NCBI GenBank assembly: GCA_015486895.1
Contig: WFQT01000263.1
Coordinates: 1-10,191 of the forward strand
DNA: 10,191 bases
From: Anaerolineae bacterium
GTDB taxonomy: Bacteria > Chloroflexota > Anaerolineae > JAADDB01
Direction of reading: 5' to 3'
The notes beneath the pieces are model-generated. The model was not told the DNA's origin. It saw nothing but the letters and a program-made list of their open reading frames with translations, and did not search any database. The position numbers were made by a program, and so were the translations under genes. This document shows positions 5,307-10,191 of the stretch, piece after piece. Each line of letters opens with the position of its first letter. Positions within the stretch are counted from its first letter, which is position 1.

Positions 5307-7472
5307 TCAGGTAATCCGGCGAGCCTCTAAAATAGTAGGCAACCGCTCAATTTTCGCTAACAATCGGCTAAGTTGAATGATACCGTTGATCTCCAGAGTG
5401 GCACTAATCTCTGCAATGTGATTCTTGCTATTGACGGAGGTCTTCGATTCCAAAATGTTGACATTCTCGGCGGCCAGCAACGCAGAAACATCGTGCAACA
5501 GCCCGGAACGGTCATAGGCGCTGACTTTAATGCGCACCGGGTATTGCTGCGCCGCGACTTGCGTCCACTCGACATTGATCAGCCTATCCGGCTCTCGCTC
5601 CTGGATCGCTTTCACGTTAGGACAATCTCGGCGATGAACGGTAATGCCTCGTCCGCGAGTGATATAACCGACAATTTCATCACCCGGCAAGGGATTACAA
5701 CAACGAGCAGGCGTGGCCATAACGCCGTCAATGCCCAGAACATTAATGCTATCGGACATGATCACCATTGGCTTCCGCTCCAGCGGCTCTCCGCTCAGAG
5801 GAAGTTCCTCCCGGTCCTCCCCATAACGTTTGTTAGTGATCTGTCCCACCACCTGATGCAAAGTGACATCACCATAGCCAATAGCAGCCAGTAAGTCATC
5901 CAGATCCATGTCAAACAGATCTGCGATCCACTCCAGCTTTTGCTCGATATTCAATCGCCTCAGTTCCCGCTCCAGCATCTCGCGACCTAAAGTGATATTC
6001 TCTTGCCGGTTCTGTTTCTTAAACCAGACACGGATCTTGTTGCGCGCCCGCGTCGTTACCACATAGCCTAAATCAGGGTTAACCCAATCCCGGCTGGGAC
6101 CGCCTCTTTTAGCAGTGATAATCTCCACCTGATCACCAGTTTTGAGCTGATAATCCAACCCTACCAAGCGGCCGTTCACCCGAGCACCACGACAACGATG
6201 CCCAACTTCTGTGTGAATAGCGTAAGCGAAGTCAATAGGAGTTGCGCCTGCAGGCAAGTCAATAATATCCCCGGCAGGCGTGAAGACATACACCCGGTCC
6301 TGGAATACATCCGTCTTCATGGAGTTAACAAAGTCCTCGGCATCCTGGATTTCCTGTCGCCAGTCCATCAACTGCCGTAACCAGGCAATCTTGTTCTCAA
6401 ACTCCACATCGCGACGGCTGTTCGGTTCTTTGTATCGCCAGTGAGCCGCGATGCCATATTCCGCCGTGCGATGCATTTCCCTGGTGCGGATTTGCACTTC
6501 CAACGGCCGGCCTCGAGGGCCAATAACAGCCGTGTGCAAAGAGCGATACATGTTGTCTTTAGGGTTCGCAATGTAATCATCGAATTCCTGAGGGATAGGA
6601 CGCCACAGGCTGTGCACAATACCTAACGCCTGATAACACTGCCCCAACTCCTTCACAATGATACGCACTCCTTGCACATCGTAAATCTGGCTGAAATCCA
6701 CCCCTTTGCGCTGCATTTTGCGCCAGATGCTGTAGAGATGTTTCGGCCGGCCGGTAACATCGGCAGGAATGCGAGCCTTTTTCATCTCCCTTTCCAAGAT
6801 CACCACAACCTGTTTAACCTGCTTTTCCCGTTCCATACGGCGTTGGCGCAAACGGCTTGCCAACTCCTGGTAAACATCCGGTTCCAGATAGCGAAAGGCT
6901 AAATCCTGCAATTCCCACTTCACCTGCCATATGCCCAGCCGATTCGCTAAAGGAGCGTAGATCTCCATAGTCTCCGTGGCAATGCGCTTCTGTTTAGCCG
7001 GCGACAAAGACCCCAGAGTGCGCATGTTGTGCAAGCGGTCAGCTAACTTGATGATGATCACCCGTACGTCATTGATCATCGCTAAGAACATTTTGCGCAG
7101 GTTCTCTGCCTGTTGGACATTTTTACCCTCTCTGGCAGAGGAAGAAGCGTACTGATCCACCTGACTCAGCTTGGTAACACCATCAACTAAGCTGGCTACC
7201 TCTTTACCGAATGTATTCTCGATATCCTCCAAGGTCACCTCGGTGTCCTCGGCCACGTCATGTAGCAAGGCCGCCGCGAGGGTCACGCTATCCATGCCAA
7301 CGTCAGCCAAGATGGCAGCAACAGCCACCGGATGATGGATATATGCCTCCCCGGACTTTCTCTTCTGGCCCTCATGTGCCATAGCAGCAAACTCATAAGC
7401 GCGCTCGATGAGCCGATGCTCCATCGGCGAGAAGGTCTCCGGTAATTTCTCTTTCAGCATCTCAGGCAACAT
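5307..7472 (-). CDS. rel: Bifunctional (p)ppGpp synthetase/hydrolase, Rel/SpoT family
   Basis: A 721-residue cytoplasmic long-form RSH enzyme with the full domain order. The HD hydrolase domain has RKSGEAYIHHP (38-48), HDVAEDT (71-77) and KLADRLHNMRTL (142-153), so the hydrolase residues look intact. The synthetase domain has GRPKHLYSIWRKM (241-253), FDDYIANPKDNMYRSLHT (297-314), LEVQIRT (324-330) and AEYGIAAHW (337-345). A TGS domain starts near 392 (VYVFTPAGDIIDLPAGAT). A conserved-cysteine segment has ARCCNPLPGD (589-598) and RRDCPN (614-619), and an ACT domain occupies about 645-721. The enzyme makes ppGpp/pppGpp from ATP and GDP/GTP on starved ribosomes and degrades it otherwise. With both active sites intact and no second RSH gene in view, this is probably the main stringent-response enzyme. 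The ATG at 7472 lacks a strong ribosome site; ATG at 7460 is an alternative four residues in. It is monocistronic, with its own promoter candidate and terminator. Confidence 0.97.
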   Translation of the reverse strand: MLPEMLKEKLPETFSPMEHRLIERAYEFAAMAHEGQKRKSGEAYIHHPVAVAAILADVGMDSVTLAAALLHDVAEDTEVTLEDIENTFGKEVASLVDGVTKLSQVDQYASSSAREGKNVQQAENLRKMFLAMINDVRVIIIKLADRLHNMRTLGSLSPAKQKRIATETMEIYAPLANRLGIWQVKWELQDLAFRYLEPDVYQELASRLRQRRMEREKQVKQVVVILEREMKKARIPADVTGRPKHLYSIWRKMQRKGVDFSQIYDVQGVRIIVKELGQCYQALGIVHSLWRPIPQEFDDYIANPKDNMYRSLHTAVIGPRGRPLEVQIRTREMHRTAEYGIAAHWRYKEPNSRRDVEFENKIAWLRQLMDWRQEIQDAEDFVNSMKTDVFQDRVYVFTPAGDIIDLPAGATPIDFAYAIHTEVGHRCRGARVNGRLVGLDYQLKTGDQVEIITAKRGGPSRDWVNPDLGYVVTTRARNKIRVWFKKQNRQENITLGREMLERELRRLNIEQKLEWIADLFDMDLDDLLAAIGYGDVTLHQVVGQITNKRYGEDREELPLSGEPLERKPMVIMSDSINVLGIDGVMATPARCCNPLPGDEIVGYITRGRGITVHRRDCPNVKAIQEREPDRLINVEWTQVAAQQYPVRIKVSAYDRSGLLHDVSALLAAENVNILESKTSVNSKNHIAEISATLEINGIIQLSRLLAKIERLPTILEARRIT

Positions 7473-7594
7473 AACCGCAACGTATCCAATCCCACGTCAG
7501 CCGCGCCAAGTAGCAATCATGCCATGCCAGCCTAACAGCCGCATAGCCGGCAACAACAAACACGACCGACAACTGAATTTACATGTCCGGAATA

Positions 7595-7624
7595 ATTATA
7601 TAACGGAGAGCAGTTTCCAGACAA
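7595..7624 (-). promoter_or_regulatory. Candidate sigma-70-type promoter for rel
   Basis: On the minus strand TTGTCT (complement of 7619-7624) is separated by 18 bases from a perfect TATAAT (complement of 7595-7600). Transcription would start near 7588, giving a leader of about 115 bases before the rel start codon. No other gene on this strand could use it. The -35 box matches four of six consensus bases, so the call is moderate. Confidence 0.55.
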
Positions 7625-7751
7625 TGACGCGCCACACGTGTTGATCAGGCTAAAACGATAGGAAGAAAGAAATTCTTCACCTGGAAGAGAGAGCAATTAC
7701 CAGAAAAGGAGCATAAGGAAATCAGGCATTGTTCATTTCAAAGCGAATCGA

Positions 7752-7888
7752 TCTTTACAAATAGGGCAGAAAAAAGCCACAGAATAGCACGGAAAGACAC
7801 AGAAAAGGCTGAATACAGAGGATATTCAGTGAAATTCCGTGTTATTCTGTGGCCTGGCTCGCTCTGAAGTTCAGAAGATTTGTAAAGA
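7752..7888. repeat. Nested inverted-repeat element (137 bases)
   Basis: Three sets of complementary arms are nested around one centre. The outer pair is TCTTTACAAAT (7752-7762) with its exact complement at 7878-7888 (11 bp). The middle pair is 7776-7794 with 7835-7853, 18 of 19 bases paired, beginning GCCACAGAATA. The inner pair is CTGAATA (7809-7815) with TATTCAG (7823-7829) around a seven-base loop. A small palindrome TCTGAAGTTCAGA lies in the right arm (7863-7875). The outer arms look like terminal inverted repeats of a miniature element, but I see no flanking target duplication and no coding capacity. Confidence 0.75.
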
Positions 7889-7935
7889 CGTGAAAAGGCC
7901 CTTTTGAACCACGCCGGAAACCAGCCAACGGAAGT

Positions 7936-7970
7936 AAAATATCTCCTCCCACTTTAGCGAGAGGAGATAT
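7936..7970 (-). terminator. Terminator hairpin of the tRNA-Arg transcript
   Basis: ATATCTCCTC (7939-7948) and GAGGAGATAT (7961-7970) form a perfect 10-bp stem around a 12-base loop. Reading left on the minus strand the stem runs into TTTTAC, a short interrupted T-run. It lies 32 bases beyond the 3' end of the tRNA, where a terminator is expected. The T-run is poor, so efficiency is uncertain. Confidence 0.65.
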
Positions 7971-8002
7971 CAGTCAAAAACGCTGCTTACCAGCAAACAT
8001 AG

Positions 8003-8075
8003 CGCCCCCGGAGGGACTCGAACCCCCAACCTGCTGATTCGAAGTCAGACGCTCTATCCATTGAGCTACGAGGGC
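8003..8075 (-). tRNA. tRNA-Arg, anticodon UCG
   Basis: A 73-base cloverleaf reads on the minus strand: acceptor GCCCTCG (8075-8069) with CGGGGGC, D arm GCTC...GAGC, anticodon arm TCTGA-CTTCGAA-TCAGC, five-base variable loop, T arm GGGGG-TTCGAGT-CCCTC, and discriminator G. The anticodon bases are TCG, which decode the arginine codon CGA. CCA is not encoded and must be added afterwards. The acceptor stem contains a U5-G68 wobble, the T stem one G-U pair, and the first anticodon-stem pair (27-43) is a U-C mismatch. These are slightly unusual, but the gene looks functional given its own promoter and terminator. Confidence 0.96.
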
Positions 8076-8089
8076 ATTCAACAATTACT

Positions 8090-8117
8090 ATTGTAGCACC
8101 ACAACGGAGATTGTCAA
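8090..8117 (-). promoter_or_regulatory. Sigma-70-type promoter of the tRNA-Arg gene
   Basis: On the minus strand a perfect TTGACA (complement of 8112-8117) is followed after 16 bases by TACAAT (complement of 8090-8095). Transcription would begin near 8083, a few bases before the mature tRNA 5' end at 8075. The box sits in the 72-base gap between mogA and the tRNA, so the tRNA can be expressed on its own. Confidence 0.85.
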
Positions 8118-8147
8118 ATGAATGCCTGTAATCATAGGGGCAGACAC

Positions 8148-8654
8148 CTACCGGTAATAATCGTGGCCTGCCTCCGCGCTCGGTGCTCCTTGCAAAAGCT
8201 GCACGGCGTGCGGCAAAGCGGGAGCAACAACAGCAAAGTTCTCTCGCACCGCCCTGGGACTTCCTGGCAAGTTAATAATCAGCGTCCGGCCGCGGATACC
8301 AGCCACCGCCCGGCTCAACATAGCATGAGGAGTCACCTGTAAACTGGCCGCTCGCATCGCCTCGGCAAAGCCAGGCGCCACTCGGTCCACCACCGCCAGC
8401 GTCGCTTCCGGCGTCACATCCCGCGGCGCGAAGCCAGTGCCCCCGGTAGTCAAGACCAAGTCCAAATGAACTTCATCTGCCCAACGACGCAATGTCTCTT
8501 GCAATACTGGCACATCATCCGGCACCACCGCCTGGGCCACAACCTCCGCGCCGGGCAATTCCCCGGCCAACTCCACCAATAGTGGCCCGCTTCGATCCTC
8601 TCGTTCTCCCCGCGCCGAACGATCGCTCACCGTTAAAACGCCAACTCGCATCAT
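8148..8654 (-). CDS. mogA: MogA/MoaB-family molybdopterin adenylyltransferase
   Basis: A 168-residue cytoplasmic protein covering one complete MoCF-binding domain. Diagnostic segments are VGVLTVSDRSARGEREDRSGP (opening, residues 4-24), DLVLTTGGTGFAPRDVTPEAT (65-85) with the TTGGTG nucleotide loop, LSRAVAGIRG (113-122) and INLPGSPRAV (127-136). MogA-type enzymes activate molybdopterin by adenylation before metal insertion in molybdenum cofactor synthesis; MoaB-type relatives share the fold, and in some bacteria do the same job. Length fits either. Two ATG codons in a row (8654 and 8651) are possible starts, with a weak AAGGGGG ribosome site. No other molybdenum-cofactor gene is in the window. 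A terminator-like hairpin lies only 27 bases upstream, so expression depends on read-through from rpsI or on a promoter close to the gene. Confidence 0.92.
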   Translation of the reverse strand: MMRVGVLTVSDRSARGEREDRSGPLLVELAGELPGAEVVAQAVVPDDVPVLQETLRRWADEVHLDLVLTTGGTGFAPRDVTPEATLAVVDRVAPGFAEAMRAASLQVTPHAMLSRAVAGIRGRTLIINLPGSPRAVRENFAVVAPALPHAVQLLQGAPSAEAGHDYYR

Positions 8655-8681
8655 GAGGTCATTGCCCCCTTCGCAGCAAGC

Positions 8682-8716
8682 AAAAAGGGAGAAGAAAGAT
8701 ATCTTCCTCTCCCCTT
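8682..8716 (-). terminator. Terminator-like hairpin between rpsI and mogA
   Basis: The arms 8685-8700 and 8701-8716 are near-complementary (AAGGGGAGAGGAAGAT against its imperfect partner on the minus strand, with mismatches and a possible bulge). The hairpin ends in CCCTTTTTG on the minus strand, a five-T run partly in the stem. It probably closes the truA-rplM-rpsI operon. Because mogA starts 27 bases later it might also act as a leader attenuator. Confidence 0.65.
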
Positions 8717-8977
8717 GACTTTGCCAAATTCAACAGACTACTGGAGTATAGCGGAAATGACATTTTAGGCTCGACTAAATTACCTTTACCAAAGATTGCA
8801 CGGACTTTCCTTTGCTTTCTGACCCAGCTCGGTGAAATTCTGTGTCCCTCTATGGCTAAAATCAAAACGCCAGAGTCCAGCAGACTACATTTCCTCGGCA
8901 ACAAACTTTATAGCAACCGGCCAACCAACAGCACACCACGATAGCTCCAATGTGCATTCAACGTGGCTTGCACCAAT
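8717..8977. other. Intergenic region between rpsI and mogA
   Basis: No credible gene. The segment 8832-8856 (GTGAAATTCTGTGT followed by CCCTCTATGGC) matches 7829-7853 in the right arm of the nested inverted repeat at about 20 of 25 bases, so it looks like a decayed piece of the same repeat family. TATACT (complement on the minus strand near 8745-8750) could be a -10 box for mogA, but no acceptable -35 box accompanies it. If used, its transcript would pass through the hairpin at 8682-8716. Confidence 0.45.
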
Positions 8978-9373
8978 TCAACGCTTGGTATACTGAGGTG
9001 CCTTGCGTGCCCGTTTCAAGCCATACTTCTTGCGCTCCTTAACACGAGCATCTCGGGTCAACAAGCCGTAACGGCGCATCACCAAACGGAAACTCTCATC
9101 AGATTTTACCAACGCGCGAGCAATCCCCAAACGCACGGCACCCGACTGGCCGGATATTCCACCACCCTTCACCAGAACAGTCACATTAACCTGATCTCGC
9201 ATGTCGCTCGCCATCAACGGCTCCAGGAGGTGCTGGCGATCAATCTCGCGGGTGAAATACTCCTCCAGAGGATGATCATTGACGATGATAGTCCCCGTCC
9301 CCGGATAGATACGAACCCGCGCAGATGCCTCTTTGCGCCGGCCAACCGCCTCCGTATACCTTACCTCATCCAT
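8978..9373 (-). CDS. rpsI: 30S ribosomal protein S9
   Basis: The 131-residue product is of normal length for S9. It begins with YTEAVGRRKEASARVRIYPG, contains VKGGGISGQSGAVRLGIARAL in the middle (about 68-88), and ends with the basic tail KYGLKRARKAPQYTKR, whose last Lys-Arg reaches the decoding site and contacts P-site tRNA in the 30S subunit. The start ATG at 9373 has an excellent AGGAGGGG ribosome site at 9377-9384. It follows rplM after only 14 bases, the usual L13-S9 pairing in bacteria, and is the last gene of the operon before the hairpin at 8682-8716. Confidence 0.98.
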   Translation of the reverse strand: MDEVRYTEAVGRRKEASARVRIYPGTGTIIVNDHPLEEYFTREIDRQHLLEPLMASDMRDQVNVTVLVKGGGISGQSGAVRLGIARALVKSDESFRLVMRRYGLLTRDARVKERKKYGLKRARKAPQYTKR

Positions 9374-9387
9374 CTACCCCTCCTATA

Positions 9388-9816
9388 CTAAAGCTCCAGA
9401 ACTGTCGGCTTCTGTGCCTGATGCGGATGCGAATCCGACGCATACACCTTCAATTTCTTGAACATCTTGCGCCCTACAGAATTATGCGGTAACATTCCAC
9501 GCACCGCCAATTCCACGGCCCGTTCCGGATGTTTCTCCATCATCTCCCGCCAGGGAATCTCCCGCAAGCCGCCAGGATAGCCGGAATGACGATAGTACAT
9601 TTTCTGGCTCGCCTTGCGGCCAGTCAGGCGCACCTTGTCAGCGTTAATAACGATCACATAGTCACCACAATCCACATGTGGTGTAAAAGTCGGCTTGTGC
9701 TTGCCACGCAAAATCTTAGCGATTTCACTGGAAAGCCGCCCTAACGTCTTTCCCTGGGCATCAACGACAAACCACTCCCTCTGTATATCACCTTTCTTCG
9801 GACTGTACGTTCGCAC
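9388..9816 (-). CDS. rplM: 50S ribosomal protein L13
   Basis: L13, an early-assembling 23S rRNA-binding protein of the large subunit. From the chosen start it has 142 residues, the standard length: RTYSPKKGDIQREWFVVDA at the N-terminus, LGRLSSEIAKILRGKHKPTF, then the conserved HVDCGDYVIVINADKVRLTG and the MLPHNSVGRKMFKKLKVY segment, ending PHQAQKPTVLEL. A longer frame starts at the GTG at 9852, but that start has no ribosome site, overlaps truA and adds twelve residues unlike the family. The GTG at 9816 sits nine bases after a clear AAGGAG and gives the family's usual N-terminus. It lies 17 bases downstream of truA and 14 bases upstream of rpsI. Confidence 0.97.
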   Translation of the reverse strand: MRTYSPKKGDIQREWFVVDAQGKTLGRLSSEIAKILRGKHKPTFTPHVDCGDYVIVINADKVRLTGRKASQKMYYRHSGYPGGLREIPWREMMEKHPERAVELAVRGMLPHNSVGRKMFKKLKVYASDSHPHQAQKPTVLEL

Positions 9817-9825
9817 CCTACCCAA

Positions 9826-9831
9826 CTCCTT
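9826..9831 (-). promoter_or_regulatory. Ribosome binding site that fixes the rplM start
   Basis: AAGGAG on the minus strand (complement of 9826-9831) lies nine bases before the GTG at 9816, right after the truA TGA (9834-9836). It supports the shorter L13 and close coupling of translation with truA. Confidence 0.8.
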
Positions 9832-9833
9832 GC

Positions 9834-10191
9834 TCAATAATTTACTTGCCACAGGAAAAGGCCCTCTGCCGGTGCCGGGGGAGGTGCCAAAGCAAGATTA
9901 CGGGCATCTAAAACAGCCTGTACATGCTCTAAGCTCCACCGTCCCTGCCCCACCCAGACCAAAGCCATCACCAAACGACGTACCATGCGCCACAAAAACG
10001 CGTTCGCCTCGATCCGATAAAGCCACATCCGGCCATCTTGCCACCAATCAGACTGAAAAACTCGACGTACCGGGTTATTGCCTGCCGGGGGCTTGCCGAA
10101 AGAAGAAAAATCTCGTTCACCGACAATCAGTCGTGCCGCCTCTTGCATGCTGGTGAAGTCCAACGCCCCTGCCACATGCCAACTATAGCGG
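9834..10191 (-). CDS. truA: tRNA pseudouridine synthase TruA, C-terminal part; 5' end outside window
   Basis: The open frame enters from the right edge and gives the last 118 residues. RYSWHVAGALDFTSMQEAARLIVGERDFSSFGKPP matches the start of the TruA C-terminal domain (HV...LD...M...A...L.GE.DF..F). EANAFLWRMVRRLVMALVWVGQG matches its conserved FL..MVR..VG.L..VG.G segment, and APPPAPAEGLFLWQVNY is the usual C-terminal signature. TruA converts uridines 38-40 of the tRNA anticodon arm to pseudouridine; the catalytic aspartate lies in the missing N-terminal half. A GTG at 10175 could be mistaken for a start, but the frame and the homology continue upstream of it. It heads the visible truA-rplM-rpsI operon, a frequent bacterial arrangement. 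Confidence 0.94.
   Translation of the reverse strand, partial: RYSWHVAGALDFTSMQEAARLIVGERDFSSFGKPPAGNNPVRRVFQSDWWQDGRMWLYRIEANAFLWRMVRRLVMALVWVGQGRWSLEHVQAVLDARNLALAPPPAPAEGLFLWQVNY

Larger units (their letters stand above)
7473..8002. other. Gene-free stretch between rel and the tRNA gene
   Basis: This 530-base stretch contains no credible coding sequence. From right to left it holds the tRNA terminator hairpin (7939-7970), a 137-base nest of inverted repeats (7752-7888), about 125 bases without visible structure, the rel promoter candidate (7595-7624) and the rel leader. All but the first and last sections lie between a terminator and a promoter and so may not be transcribed from the neighbouring genes. 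Confidence 0.6.

Noticed and set aside
5373..5894. 173-codon plus-strand frame inside rel
   Set aside because: Antisense shadow of the well-supported rel gene.
8659..8904. 81-codon minus-strand frame upstream of mogA
   Set aside because: It reads through the terminator-like hairpin, has no recognisable domain and no ribosome site.
9695..10156. 153-codon plus-strand frame over rplM and truA
   Set aside because: Antisense to two conserved housekeeping genes; proline- and lysine-rich shadow translation.

Overview
The window reads as a piece of a free-living bacterial chromosome in which every supported gene lies on the minus strand, so the genes run from the right edge to the left. The small LysW-type zinc ribbons, the single long Rel stringent-response enzyme, the truA-rplM-rpsI order, a tRNA without encoded CCA, and intergenic DNA full of short palindromes would fit a member of the Chloroflexota (Anaerolineae-like). 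This placement is an inference from protein flavour and layout. No marker in the window proves it.

Right part (10191 to about 8680): the 3' end of truA (tRNA pseudouridine synthase), then rplM (L13) and rpsI (S9) in a tight translation operon, closed by a hairpin with a T-run. Next come mogA (molybdopterin adenylyltransferase family) and a self-contained tRNA-Arg(UCG) unit with a near-consensus promoter and its own terminator hairpin. A 530-base stretch (7473-8002) follows. It carries the tRNA terminator, a 137-base nest of inverted repeats and a good promoter candidate for the next gene.

Middle (7472 to about 5050): rel, a full-length bifunctional (p)ppGpp synthetase/hydrolase. Its 3' flank holds a strongly structured segment and then a textbook intrinsic terminator. 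Beside the terminator lies copy B of a dispersed repeat whose copy A sits upstream of the aminomutase gene at the left.

Left part (4600 to 1): a two-gene operon of an OmpR-type regulator with a degenerate receiver and a small zinc-ribbon protein, joined stop codon to start codon. Then an MFS transporter, a palindrome-rich intergenic region, two tandem LysW-like zinc ribbons that lack the terminal glutamate of true LysW carriers, repeat copy A, and the 5' two-thirds of a KamA-type radical SAM aminomutase that runs off the left edge.

The right half is housekeeping: ribosome assembly, tRNA modification, stringent response and molybdenum cofactor. The left half is accessory. The points most worth following are the phosphorylation-blind regulator coupled to a zinc ribbon, the three small zinc ribbons with acidic tryptophan-containing tails, and the two classes of palindromic or repeated intergenic elements. 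I did not find a complete novel defence, mobile or biosynthetic system.
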